Assembly (NCBI GenBank): GCA_017623675.1 | Contig: JAGAOO010000021.1 | Coordinates: 1 to 64,000 of the forward strand | Source: Lachnospiraceae bacterium | Lineage (GTDB): Bacteria > Bacillota > Clostridia > Lachnospirales > Lachnospiraceae | Length of the DNA: 64,000 nucleotides | Direction of reading: 5' to 3' | Shown here: positions 10,002-18,460 of the stretch, in pieces | Numbering within the stretch: the stretch's first letter is position 1 | How the letters are laid out: every line of letters starts with the position of its first letter | Notes under the pieces: model-generated | Seen by the model: the letters and a program-made list of their open reading frames with translations, nothing else | Databases searched by the model: none | Told to the model about the DNA's origin: nothing | Made by a program: the position numbers and the translations under genes

Positions 10002-10547
10002 TTATACAGTCATAATTTCTTTTGTTTTCTCATCGACTGCCTTGTCAATTTTATCAATAAACTTGTCCGTCAGTTTCTGTACCTTATCTTCTAAATCCTT
10101 TAATTCATCATCCGAAATCTCACTTGCCTTATTCTGCTTCTTAAAGACATCATTGGCATCCCGGCGAATATTACGAATGGCAACCTTAGAATTCTCGCCC
10201 TTCTTCTTCACGTCTTTTGCCATTTCTTTACGTCTGTCCTCTGTTAATTCCGGGAAATTCAAACGAATTGCTTTACCATCATTATTTGGAGTAATTCCCA
10301 AATCTGAACACATAATTGCCTTTTCAATCTCCTTAATTAAGGAAGCCTCCCAAGGCTGAATCATTAATGTTCTTGGTTCCGGAACGGAAATGTTTGCCAC
10401 CTGTTGTAATGGGGTCGGCTGACCATAATAATCTACACGAATCTTATCCAGTACATGAGGATTCGCACGTCCTGCCCGAATACTGGAAAACTCATTTAAC
10501 AAACTATCCAAGGATTTATCCATCTTTTCTTCATACTGCTTTAACAT
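10002..10547 (-). CDS. frr: Ribosome recycling factor
   Basis: RRF splits post-termination ribosomes together with EF-G. The 181-residue protein shows the three-helix-bundle sequence with RAGRANPHVLDKIRVDYYG and NISVPEPRTLMIQPW near the N-terminus, and NIRRDAND in the last helix. It is 27 nt downstream of pyrH, the usual pairing in Bacillota. Confidence 0.97.
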   Translation of the reverse strand: MLKQYEEKMDKSLDSLLNEFSSIRAGRANPHVLDKIRVDYYGQPTPLQQVANISVPEPRTLMIQPWEASLIKEIEKAIMCSDLGITPNNDGKAIRLNFPELTEDRRKEMAKDVKKKGENSKVAIRNIRRDANDVFKKQNKASEISDDELKDLEDKVQKLTDKFIDKIDKAVDEKTKEIMTV

Positions 10548-10574
10548 ATTTTTTTCCTCCTAGATTGAATTCTA

Positions 10575-11276
10575 CTATGCATGAATGTAAGTGCCGGTAA
10601 AAGTACCTGTCATAGCATTTACAATACTGTTTTCTCCGTTTAAGCCAAATAATTTCATTGGCATATGATTCTCCATTGCCAGCACTGCTGAAGCAAGATC
10701 AATGACTCCAAGCTTTTGATCTACAATATCCTTCATTTCCATAGAATCGTATTTTTTTGCATTTGGGTTCACCTTAGGGTCAGAATCATAGACGCCATCA
10801 ATGGCTTTTCCTGATAGGATTACATCTGCTTCAATTTCAATTGCCATCAAAACAGTTGACATATCTGTGGAAAAATACGGATGTCCGGTACCACCAGCAA
10901 AAAATACAATTGTTCCAGTCTTCAGTGCTTCCATTGCATCATCCTTACGGAACAATTTTGTCATATTACCACACTCAAAAGGTGTCATAATCATCGTCTT
11001 CATACCGGCAACCCGAAACATCTCTGCTACATAAATACAATTCATAACCGTTGCCAGTATACCAATCTGGTCCGCTTTTACCCGGTCCATATGTTCACTG
11101 GTTCTGCCTCTCCAGAAGTTACCACCGCCAATGACAACTGCAATTTCTTTTCCGGCTTCCAATGCCAGTTTTACTTGTCTTGCGACCTCCATAACCGTCT
11201 GTTCATCGAATCCGGTTTTCTTTTCACCCGCCAAAGCTTCACCACTTAGTTTCAGTAATATACGTTTTTCTTCCAT
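10575..11276 (-). CDS. pyrH: Uridylate kinase
   Basis: UMP kinase of the amino-acid-kinase fold phosphorylates UMP to UDP and feeds pyrimidine nucleotide pools. The N-terminal LLKLSGEAL and VVIGGGNFWRGR glycine loop bind phosphate, and ADVILSGKAIDGVYDSDPK is the ATP-binding segment. Length is normal (233 residues). In many Bacillota rpsB and tsf come just before pyrH. Here a bactofilin and a small membrane protein occupy that position. Confidence 0.97.
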   Translation of the reverse strand: MEEKRILLKLSGEALAGEKKTGFDEQTVMEVARQVKLALEAGKEIAVVIGGGNFWRGRTSEHMDRVKADQIGILATVMNCIYVAEMFRVAGMKTMIMTPFECGNMTKLFRKDDAMEALKTGTIVFFAGGTGHPYFSTDMSTVLMAIEIEADVILSGKAIDGVYDSDPKVNPNAKKYDSMEMKDIVDQKLGVIDLASAVLAMENHMPMKLFGLNGENSIVNAMTGTFTGTYIHA

Positions 11277-11288
11277 CGTTCTACTCCT

Positions 11289-12455
11289 TTATGCGAAAAA
11301 GCTCTTAACATCAATATCGGAATAACACTGAGAACAAAAGCCTTCAATCACAGCACCATTATTAATCTGTACGGAACGTGATTTGATATTGCCCATAATA
11401 ACTGCCGTAGAATCTACAATAACCGGTCCTTTAACATCCAAATCACCATTGACAGCTCCTGCAACTACTGCTGATTGAGCCTCTACATTTCCTACGACGA
11501 CAGAACCAACACCAATCTTTACGCTGCCGGCACTGACTATTTCACCATTGATTTTCGCTGCATTTGCATAAATTTCACTGGCATTTACTTTACCATTAAT
11601 CAATCCGCTGACCACCAGCTTGCCATAACAGCTTACATCACCTTCTACAGTACCAATCACATCTACCGAACCATCTGTAAACAAATTACCCTCAATTCTT
11701 GTTCCCTTACTTATATAAGTTGTACTATCACTAACCTCCTCTACAGAAACAGAAGCCTCTTCCTTTACGTTCTGAGTGTCAACCTCTGTATCTTTCATAG
11801 AAGTAATTTCGATTATTTTATCCTCTGACATAGGTGCTACCTCCTGCGCTTTCATTGCATCTTCTTCTACCGGTTCTTCCTGCTGATGGATTGACTCTTC
11901 AACCTCCGGAACTTCAACCTCAGGACCTTCGCCTTCCACTATATATTCTGCTGTAGTTTCTGAAGTCATTTCCGGTTCTATATTCGGTTCTTCATTCGGC
12001 TCTATATTAGATTCTACATTCGGTTCCATTTTTGCCAGTTCTTCTATCGTAACAGCCCCTGACAAAAGGTCTGCTAAGGAATCCATATCACTTTTTTCAC
12101 TTACGGAATCCGTCTGATTCATATCAGCCTGAACTGCATCCGTTTGATTGATATCCGTAAGCGTATCAACAAACCCTTCATTCGAAGAAGAATCCGAATA
12201 ATCCTCTTCATCCATCTCAAAGTCTTCTATGTCTGACAAATCCACATCTTCAATATCTTCATCTATAATTTCAGATGCTTCCGTTTTTTCCACACTTTCG
12301 TCAAGCGTATTAACAAATGCTTCTTCCTCTGGAACCTCTTCTAAAGTATTGACCATATCTTCATCGTCATACTCACTGACCATTTCCTCATTTCCGGGAA
12401 TCAATTCATTGACAGCCTGCTTCATATCATTCTTAAAATCCTTAAAAAATCCCAT
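11289..12455 (-). CDS. Bactofilin-domain protein with long acidic N-terminus
   Basis: The C-terminal 140 residues or so form a bactofilin domain (DUF583/PF04519) of short hydrophobic beta-helix repeats: SKGTRIEGNLFTDGSVDVIG and then repeated V-G-x-V-x-G units. Bactofilins polymerise into cytoskeletal filaments that organise the cell envelope. The first 240 residues or so are very acidic and low in complexity, with EPNxE repeats around 145-165, and are unlikely to fold. The start is ATG 12455 behind GGAGGACTCT. It ends SQCYSDIDVKSFFA. It forms a likely operon with the 64-residue membrane protein upstream and pyrH 12 nt downstream. The acidic tail may be a partner-binding region (inference). 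Confidence 0.85.
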   Translation of the reverse strand: MGFFKDFKNDMKQAVNELIPGNEEMVSEYDDEDMVNTLEEVPEEEAFVNTLDESVEKTEASEIIDEDIEDVDLSDIEDFEMDEEDYSDSSSNEGFVDTLTDINQTDAVQADMNQTDSVSEKSDMDSLADLLSGAVTIEELAKMEPNVESNIEPNEEPNIEPEMTSETTAEYIVEGEGPEVEVPEVEESIHQQEEPVEEDAMKAQEVAPMSEDKIIEITSMKDTEVDTQNVKEEASVSVEEVSDSTTYISKGTRIEGNLFTDGSVDVIGTVEGDVSCYGKLVVSGLINGKVNASEIYANAAKINGEIVSAGSVKIGVGSVVVGNVEAQSAVVAGAVNGDLDVKGPVIVDSTAVIMGNIKSRSVQINNGAVIEGFCSQCYSDIDVKSFFA

Positions 12456-12475
12456 AGAGTCCTCCTTATATATCA

Positions 12476-12670
12476 TTACAACAAGGGCATCAGCATTTGC
12501 AGCCCATATAATTGGTGTATGAGCTGATTTAACTGAATGACGCGAATCAGCAACACAATATTCAAAATTACAGAACTTAATATCAGGATTACTGCAAGCA
12601 CCAGTAATATCTGCTTCATGCGATTAATCCGCTTCCTCCGTTTTGTTTCTTGTGAAATCTGTTCCGCCAT
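12476..12670 (-). CDS. Small single-span membrane protein
   Basis: This 64-residue protein has a basic N-terminus (KRRKRINRMK) followed by one long hydrophobic helix (about 20-45) and a short tail ending MLMPLL. No family recognised. It is 20 nt upstream of the bactofilin gene and follows an extended -10 promoter at 12743-12748, so it is probably the first gene of that operon. It could anchor or recruit the bactofilin to the membrane (inference from position only). Confidence 0.7.
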   Translation of the reverse strand: MAEQISQETKRRKRINRMKQILLVLAVILILSSVILNIVLLIRVIQLNQLIHQLYGLQMLMPLL

Positions 12671-12742
12671 CTTGTTTCCTCGTTCTTCTTCTAATCTTAT
12701 GTAAGAATTTATTCATTCAAAACAATACTCACACATAGGGGA

Positions 12743-12748
12743 ATTATA
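12743..12748 (-). promoter_or_regulatory. Extended -10 promoter of the bactofilin operon
   Basis: The minus strand reads TGCTATAAT, a perfect TGn-extended -10 box, about 70 nt upstream of the 64-residue gene. No good -35 box is present 17 nt further up, which an extended -10 can tolerate. Confidence 0.55.
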
Positions 12749-12791
12749 GCATATTCAAAATAAAATTTATAGTAAAAATGTAATTCTTTCA

Positions 12792-13214
12792 TCAATTAAG
12801 ATACTGTATCATTCCCGGACCCAGTGTTTCTGTTGGTCTTGCCTGAAATCCATGTTTTTTATAAAAATCTTCCCGTCCTTTGGCACACATCAGACATAAC
12901 ATCATTTCCGTATGTTCCATCCGAAGTTCTTCCACATGTGTTTTCAATGCAGTCAAAATACGGGAACCAATTCCAAGATTTTGCACTTTAGGAAGAACAA
13001 TCAAATCCTGCACATAACAAATGACTGCTTCATCTCCCACTAAACGTCCCATACCTACACATTCACCATCCACATAAGCCGTCACAATACAGAGACTATT
13101 CTTCAATGCAAGCTCTGCCTGTTCTTTCTGTAACACTTTCCAGTGAACACCTGCTCTCAAATACAGATAGGTCTCTACATCCAACTCGTTATATCTCAAT
13201 TGTATCTCGCTCAT
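12792..13214 (-). CDS. GNAT-family N-acetyltransferase
   Basis: At 140 residues with a GNAT fold, the acetyl-CoA binding segment is VLPKVQNLGIGSRILTAL (motif A, an [RQ]xxGx[GA]-like loop), and the C-terminal strand is FYKKHGFQARPTE. It transfers an acetyl group to an amine, and the substrate cannot be told from the sequence. It follows hisF by 13 nt in the same direction, but nothing ties it to histidine synthesis. Confidence 0.85.
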   Translation of the reverse strand: MSEIQLRYNELDVETYLYLRAGVHWKVLQKEQAELALKNSLCIVTAYVDGECVGMGRLVGDEAVICYVQDLIVLPKVQNLGIGSRILTALKTHVEELRMEHTEMMLCLMCAKGREDFYKKHGFQARPTETLGPGMIQYLN

Positions 13215-13227
13215 TTATCAACCCTTC

Positions 13228-13989
13228 TTACAGACGCATTGCCAAGCCACGTTCCTGAAGATACTGCTTAACTTCCACTATTTCCAATTCCTTATAATGA
13301 AATAACGAGGCAGCCAAAGCCGCATCTGCTTTACCAACTGTTAATGCATCATAAAAATGTTCTTTTGTTCCGGCACCACCGGAAGCAATCACAGGTATTT
13401 TTACCTGTTCCGAAATCAACCGCGTCAACTCAATATCATAACCAGCCTTTGTACCATCACAATCCATACTGGTAAGAAGAATTTCGCCGGCTCCTAATGA
13501 TTCCGCTTTTCTCGCCCATTCAATGGCATCCATGCCCATATCAATACGACCGCCATTTTTATAGATATTCCAGCCGGAACCATCCGTTCTTCGCCGTGCA
13601 TCGATGGCAACCACAACACACTGACTTCCAAACTTATCGGCAGCATCTGAAATTAACCGTGGATTCTCAATTGCTGACGAATTAATGGAAACCTTATCAG
13701 CTCCCTCCCGCAGAATCACTTTAAAATCTTCTACGGTTCGAATACCACCACCTACCGTAAATGGAATGAATACAGTTTCTGCCACTCTGCGCACCATATC
13801 CACCACTATATTTCTGGAATCAGATGATGCTGTAATATCCAAGAATACCAGTTCATCTGCTCCTGCCTTATCATATGCAGCCGCAATTTCCACCGGGTCA
13901 CCTGCATCCTGAAGATTCACAAAATTGACCCCTTTTACGACCCGTCCATTATTTACATCCAGACATGGAATAATTCGTTTTGTATGCAT
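13228..13989 (-). CDS. hisF: Imidazole glycerol phosphate synthase, cyclase subunit
   Basis: HisF is the TIM-barrel half of the IGP synthase. It uses ammonia from HisH to close the imidazole ring and releases AICAR. Visible elements are [16 protein letters not shown] (first catalytic Asp), FLDITAS, the phosphate loop [11 protein letters not shown], the second catalytic Asp in [12 protein letters not shown] and the C-terminal IASGGAG loop. Length is normal (253). The hisH stop codon directly abuts this ATG, as expected for an obligate complex. Confidence 0.98.
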   Translation of the reverse strand: MHTKRIIPCLDVNNGRVVKGVNFVNLQDAGDPVEIAAAYDKAGADELVFLDITASSDSRNIVVDMVRRVAETVFIPFTVGGGIRTVEDFKVILREGADKVSINSSAIENPRLISDAADKFGSQCVVVAIDARRRTDGSGWNIYKNGGRIDMGMDAIEWARKAESLGAGEILLTSMDCDGTKAGYDIELTRLISEQVKIPVIASGGAGTKEHFYDALTVGKADAALAASLFHYKELEIVEVKQYLQERGLAMRL

Positions 13990-14607
13990 TTAATCCGCCT
14001 CCCCTATCCGAATGAAATTCTTCAATATCTGTAATCCAACGCTGCCACTTTTTTCCGGATGGAACTGACATGCAAATAAATTATCACGCTCTACAGAGGC
14101 ATGAATATGAGTAACATATTCTGTCGTTGCCGCTACATCTTCTTCATGGGCAGCCTGCAGATAATAGGAGTGCACAAAATAGACATATGGATTGTCTTCA
14201 AGTCCCTGATATAAAGTTGCCTCCGGACGATATGTAAGAGAATTCCAACCAATATGTGGAATCTTAATTCCGGGTGCATCCGGAATCCGCACAATTTTCC
14301 CTTCCAAAAGACCAAGACCGGTAACTCCGGGACTTTCTTCACTGGTTTGAAACAACAGCTGCAATCCAAGACAGATACCCAGAAAAGGCGTTCCCTTATC
14401 AACTACGTCATAAATTGTATTTACCAATTGATATTCCCGAATCTTACTCATAGCATCTCCAAAGCTTCCAACACCCGGCAGGATTACTTTATCACTATTC
14501 AGAATTAAATCTCTGTCTCTTGTGATTCTGGCTTCTTCGCCCAGGTAATTCATAGCTTTTTCAACACTTTTAATGTTACCTGCATCATAATCAATTATTG
14601 CTATCAT
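13990..14607 (-). CDS. hisH: Imidazole glycerol phosphate synthase, glutaminase subunit
   Basis: This class I glutamine amidotransferase supplies ammonia to HisF. The catalytic triad is visible: the nucleophile Cys in FLGICLGLQLLF and the His-Glu pair in CQFHPEKSG. Length is normal (205). It is joined end to start with hisF. The hisD-hisB-hisIE genes lie about 46 kb away, so the pathway is split. Confidence 0.98.
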   Translation of the reverse strand: MIAIIDYDAGNIKSVEKAMNYLGEEARITRDRDLILNSDKVILPGVGSFGDAMSKIREYQLVNTIYDVVDKGTPFLGICLGLQLLFQTSEESPGVTGLGLLEGKIVRIPDAPGIKIPHIGWNSLTYRPEATLYQGLEDNPYVYFVHSYYLQAAHEEDVAATTEYVTHIHASVERDNLFACQFHPEKSGSVGLQILKNFIRIGEAD

Positions 14608-14629
14608 TCTGTCACATCCTCGTATTGTA

Positions 14630-16288
14630 TTATTCTTCTACAGTAGAAAAACTCATAGTCTCGGTAATGCTTTGAATCTGTTGGGTATATTCTTCCTTAT
14701 CCAACAAAAGCATTCGATATGCTTCCTGCAAATCCAACTGGTAAACAGAGCTCAAGGCATCTACGATTTTTGCCTGTGCTGTGTTAAAATCATCTTCAAT
14801 TCCCAGTTCTACTGCATCTGCATAGTAATAATCGTATTTTCCTAACCCTTGTAGCAGCGCATCTAATGCCAAGTCCGGTCGATTCATTTTGACGTAATTC
14901 TCATATGCTTCATATTGCCGTTCAACATACATAACAGTATATATCTTGTCCTCTAACGGCTGGTCTTTTTCTTTTACATCTACGCCAAGAATTTCACGAT
15001 ATGCCATGCCGTACTTCTGACGTTCAAAATAATTTGTAGCCTTTGAAACCACCAGCGTATAATCAAAAATATTCGTTCCTACAATCACAAAACCACCTAT
15101 AGCTAAGAAAAACAACAGGATAATAACTGATAACGGCTTATTTAACTTCTTCTCCGGACCATCCTCTGCCAAAGCTTTCTCATCGGCTGCTTTTCTGGCC
15201 GCCTTTTTAGCTGCTACCTGTGCAGACTTATTGGCTTTTTCACTTTTCTTTTTTGCATCCGCCTTGGCTTTTTCTGCTTTTTGTTGTTCTTTCTTTTCCA
15301 GCTTTGCCTTACGTTTTTCTTCTTTTTCTTTTGCCAGTTCTGCTTCCTGTTCCGGTGTTAATGCATCATCTTCCTCCTCACCGAACAGAATATCCATGAA
15401 ACTTTTTTTCTTTTTCTTTGAGTCTTGTATGTCTTCCAAATCTGCAAGTTCTTCCGGAATTTCAAAATCCGGAATCGCATCTGTTTCCGGGATTGGCTGT
15501 GAAACAGCACTTCCACCTTCAATACCCAGCATGGCAAATAAATCTTCCATGTCATCCATGCCTGCACCACTTGACTGACTGTCTGATTGTGTATCTGCTT
15601 CGGTTGTGTCGGACATCTCAGTTTGTATTTCTGAATCTGTCATATCCGGTATCTCCGGTTGTGCTTCTGATTCTATAGTATCCGACTGCAAAACCGTTTC
15701 TTCAGCAGCTCCCGGTGGCGTATCCGTCGAAGGTTCAATATCATCGCCAAATACCTCCTGCAATAAAGCATCAACATCAAATGAATCATCCGTCTGTGAA
15801 TCTTCTGATTCTTGATTTATATCTGCAACATCATCCTGTTCTAACTTGGAACCCTCTTCTTTCATGCGTTGGAATTCCTGTTCAAATGCCTGATCGTCAG
15901 TCTCATCCAAATATGCTTCATCAATTTTTAAATCATCTAAATTCTCCAACTCCTTCTGAAAGGAGGTTGGATTTGCATTCATGCTGGTTACATCAATATC
16001 ATCAAAATCAATATCATCAAAATCCATAGCATTCATATCCAGGTCTGCTAAATCATCTAATGCATCCAAATCTGATATTTCTTCAACCGGAATCTCTGAA
16101 TCAGACAATGCAACATCTTTAATATGCTCTGCATCTGCATTCAAAGTCTGCTCTAATTCCATCTCAGGTTGTTCTTCGACCTCTGGGGCACTAACGAATT
16201 CCTGCTTTAAAGACTGGTCTATATCAAAACCTGATGTATTCTGTGTTTCCACTTCTTTTAATAATTGATCCAAATAATTCTCGTCCAT
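14630..16288 (-). CDS. Acidic single-span membrane protein of unknown function
   Basis: No family recognised. Residues 1-300 or so are strongly acidic and low in complexity, with DDIDFDDIDV-type repeats and many Glu/Asp/Ser/Thr. Residues 300-380 are a Lys/Ala/Glu-rich segment likely to form a helix or coiled coil. A single membrane helix follows at about 382-405 (SVIILLFFLAIGGFVIVG), and the last 150 residues are a helical, Tyr-rich domain outside or inside the membrane. It is 22 nt upstream of hisH but has its own strong promoter (16322-16350). The bactofilin's acidic tail is similar in composition but not obviously in sequence. Confidence 0.75.
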   Translation of the reverse strand: MDENYLDQLLKEVETQNTSGFDIDQSLKQEFVSAPEVEEQPEMELEQTLNADAEHIKDVALSDSEIPVEEISDLDALDDLADLDMNAMDFDDIDFDDIDVTSMNANPTSFQKELENLDDLKIDEAYLDETDDQAFEQEFQRMKEEGSKLEQDDVADINQESEDSQTDDSFDVDALLQEVFGDDIEPSTDTPPGAAEETVLQSDTIESEAQPEIPDMTDSEIQTEMSDTTEADTQSDSQSSGAGMDDMEDLFAMLGIEGGSAVSQPIPETDAIPDFEIPEELADLEDIQDSKKKKKSFMDILFGEEEDDALTPEQEAELAKEKEEKRKAKLEKKEQQKAEKAKADAKKKSEKANKSAQVAAKKAARKAADEKALAEDGPEKKLNKPLSVIILLFFLAIGGFVIVGTNIFDYTLVVSKATNYFERQKYGMAYREILGVDVKEKDQPLEDKIYTVMYVERQYEAYENYVKMNRPDLALDALLQGLGKYDYYYADAVELGIEDDFNTAQAKIVDALSSVYQLDLQEAYRMLLLDKEEYTQQIQSITETMSFSTVEE

Positions 16289-16321
16289 TTATTCACCCTC
16301 TTTATGAACACTCTCTTGTTA

Positions 16322-16350
16322 ACTATACAATAAGCACTAACAAAAAACAA
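16322..16350 (-). promoter_or_regulatory. Promoter of the acidic membrane protein gene
   Basis: The minus strand has TTGTTT, 17 nt, TATAGT about 35 nt upstream of the start codon. It lies back to back with the plus-strand promoter at 16352-16378. Confidence 0.65.
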
Positions 16351-16351
16351 G

Positions 16352-16378
16352 TTGCATTTCACACAGAAATATTATAAT
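16352..16378 (+). promoter_or_regulatory. Promoter of the DUF6465 gene
   Basis: TTGCAT at 16352 is followed by TATAAT at 16373 (15-nt spacer), or by the alternative TAATAT at 16375 (17-nt spacer). It precedes a GGAGGGATAAT ribosome site for the 66-residue gene. Confidence 0.6.
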
Positions 16379-16420
16379 ATAAATATGTTTATTGACGCTG
16401 TATCATAAAGGAGGGATAAT

Positions 16421-16621
16421 ATGAAGGCATCGATGTATATGGAATTTCAGGGAAAACAGTTGGATGAAAAAGAAATCATTGCTAAAGCAAAACATATCTG
16501 GGTTGAAAACGGAAACAAAGCAACGGAATTAAAATCATTAAAGTTGTACATTAAACCAGAAGAAAACATGGCATATTATGTATTCAATGATGAAGTAACC
16601 GGAGGTTTCCCGTTAGACTAG
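16421..16621 (+). CDS. DUF6465 family protein
   Basis: This 66-residue soluble protein resembles the DUF6465 family common in Lachnospiraceae: an N-terminal strand (SMYMEFQGKQL), a short helix (IIAKAKHIWVENG) and a C-terminal pattern of LKLYIKPEEN and AYYVFND. The function of the family is unknown. The start follows GGAGGGATAAT. It has its own promoter and ends at a strong bidirectional terminator, so it is monocistronic and is the first plus-strand gene in the window. Confidence 0.8.
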   Translation: MKASMYMEFQGKQLDEKEIIAKAKHIWVENGNKATELKSLKLYIKPEENMAYYVFNDEVTGGFPLD

Positions 16622-16646
16622 TTTAGAACACTTACATATGAGACAT

Positions 16647-16681
16647 AAAAATACATCTGCTAAATCAGCAGATGTATTTTT
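16647..16681. terminator. Bidirectional terminator between DUF6465 gene and cheV
   Basis: A perfect 14-bp stem (16647-16660/16668-16681) with a 7-nt loop has A-runs and T-runs on both flanks. It serves both converging genes. Confidence 0.85.
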
Positions 16682-16687
16682 ATGCTA

Positions 16688-17596
16688 TTATTTATTATAA
16701 CCAACCAAATCATCAATAATCTGAACCAGATTTCCGATTTCCGGTTTTGATACCTGGGCATTTGCACCAAGCATCTCTCCTTTTCGCTTCATATCTTCGT
16801 TAATAAGAGAAGAAAATACAACCACAGGTATGTTTTTTAATATATCATCTTCTCGTACCAGACGAAGCAAACGATGTCCGTCCATAATTGGCATTTCAAT
16901 ATCCGTAATTAACAGTTTTACTCCATATTGAAGACCATTATTTTTCTTTAAGGTACAGATGGTGTCCCAAGCTTCCTGACCATTTGCTTTTATAGTTAAG
17001 TTCGTATATCCTGCCCGCTCTAACGCATCCCGAATCATAGCAGACAACATCGGCGAATCTTCTGCAACAAGGATTGGAACATCACTTCTCTTCCGCTCAC
17101 CCAGTTCATCGATTTCAGACATTCTAAGACTGGTCTCGGGACAAATATCCTCAACAATCCGTTCAAAATCCAGAATTAAAATCAGTTTCTCGCCTCTTTT
17201 AATAATACCGGTCGCCATACCGGAACCGTTTGTATTAATGGTTACATCCGGTTTCACAATCTCCTTCCATGATACCCGATGAATTCCTAATACCTGCTCC
17301 ACATGAAAGCCAATATGTAGATTATTAAAATTCGTAATTATCAGCATGTCTGTTGCAGGATTTGATTCATACTCAAATCCCAAAATAGCAAACAGATTCA
17401 TAACCGTAATAATTTCACCTCTTGGCATAAACATTCCTTCTATGCAAGGATGTGAATTGGGTATGGGAGTAATTGGCTGCATGGTTAGAATTTCTTTCAC
17501 TTTGGCAACATTGATACCATAAAAGTTACCACCCACTGCGAATTCCAAAACTTCTAATTCATTTGTTCCACTTTCCAATAAAATACTTGTTTCCAC
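16688..17596 (-). CDS. cheV: Chemotaxis coupling protein CheV
   Basis: CheV is a CheW-like coupling domain (about 10-150) fused to a response-regulator receiver domain (about 170-300). It links chemoreceptors to CheA and tunes adaptation. The receiver shows the acidic pair in LVAEDSP, the phospho-acceptor Asp near 233 (ITDIEMPIMDG) and the Lys in VSKPE. The start is GTG 17596 behind GGGAGG. Its presence implies chemotaxis, probably flagellar motility. It lies 12 nt downstream of a lipoprotein gene. Confidence 0.92.
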   Translation of the reverse strand: METSILLESGTNELEVLEFAVGGNFYGINVAKVKEILTMQPITPIPNSHPCIEGMFMPRGEIITVMNLFAILGFEYESNPATDMLIITNFNNLHIGFHVEQVLGIHRVSWKEIVKPDVTINTNGSGMATGIIKRGEKLILILDFERIVEDICPETSLRMSEIDELGERKRSDVPILVAEDSPMLSAMIRDALERAGYTNLTIKANGQEAWDTICTLKKNNGLQYGVKLLITDIEMPIMDGHRLLRLVREDDILKNIPVVVFSSLINEDMKRKGEMLGANAQVSKPEIGNLVQIIDDLVGYNK

Positions 17597-17608
17597 TATA
17601 ACGCCTCC

Positions 17609-18403
17609 CTATTGTATAAAAATCGTATATTCTTCCTCTCTGTATGCTACTCGAACCACTAAAGAATCTATTTTATCAATCAAACTTTCTGACATCTGAA
17701 ATACCAGGACAGCTGACTGTTCACTATTCGCAGGAATCGCACTTTTAAAAGTTCCCAAATCATCCATTAAAATAGTTAACATCGGTTTTGCTGCCTTACT
17801 TCCATTCAGAACCAGTTTATAACTGATTTCCGTATCCAGCAAATCAACCATTACATCCTGAGATGTATGATTCTCTATATCAAATTTCAGAACCACAAGC
17901 TTATAACCGGGGTCTGATTCCAGATAGATAAATGCACCATCCTGATCCAAAGACGGATATCGGTCCAGAAACATACAATGATTATAAACAATTGAAACAC
18001 CATCAATTCCAACTATCTCGGCAATATCAAGGATATCGCCGCTGTCAGAGGGGGGGATTGACGCGTCCCCACTTTCCGGATTATTTCCCTCCATACCGTC
18101 CGAAATATCCTCGGATTCTGTTGATACAGTTACTGTAGTCTCCTCTGTCACATCTTCGGAAGATGGTTCCTCTGTAGAACTCTCCTCTGTGTCGGCTTCT
18201 GTAGTTACTTCCGTGTCATTCACTATTTCCTCAGATTCTGTATCATCTGCATATTGGCTTTCATAATTAGCATCGTACTTCAATAATAAATCTGCTATAT
18301 ATTCTGCTATAATCTGATTTTCTTCTTCTGTCAAATCCGTTCCGCAACCAGTAAGAGTCAATGACAGAGCCAAAACCAGCAGCAGACACCACATTTTTCT
18401 CAC
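17609..18403 (-). CDS. Putative lipoprotein with Ser/Thr/Glu-rich linker
   Basis: The N-terminus is a lipoprotein signal (LVLALSLTLTGC; the lipobox Cys is residue 20). A Glu/Thr/Ser-rich spacer of about 80 residues follows, then a C-terminal domain of about 130 residues resembling the Ig-like domains of DUF4352/DUF5067-type extracellular proteins (LVVLKFDIENHTSQDV, then AYREEEYTIFIQ). It should be tethered outside the membrane. The start is GTG behind GGAGG. A promoter overlaps the end of the upstream kinase gene, so it can be transcribed apart from the two-component pair. The function is unknown. Confidence 0.75.
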   Translation of the reverse strand: MRKMWCLLLVLALSLTLTGCGTDLTEEENQIIAEYIADLLLKYDANYESQYADDTESEEIVNDTEVTTEADTEESSTEEPSSEDVTEETTVTVSTESEDISDGMEGNNPESGDASIPPSDSGDILDIAEIVGIDGVSIVYNHCMFLDRYPSLDQDGAFIYLESDPGYKLVVLKFDIENHTSQDVMVDLLDTEISYKLVLNGSKAAKPMLTILMDDLGTFKSAIPANSEQSAVLVFQMSESLIDKIDSLVVRVAYREEEYTIFIQ

Positions 18404-18431
18404 GAGTACACCTCCAACTGATAATATAATA

Positions 18432-18460
18432 ATTTTAACACGTTTCCCTCATATCATCAA
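18432..18460 (-). promoter_or_regulatory. Promoter of the lipoprotein-cheV pair
   Basis: The minus strand reads TTGATG, 17 nt, TAAAAT. The -35 box overlaps the kinase stop codon. The start codon is about 28 nt beyond the -10 box. Confidence 0.6.
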
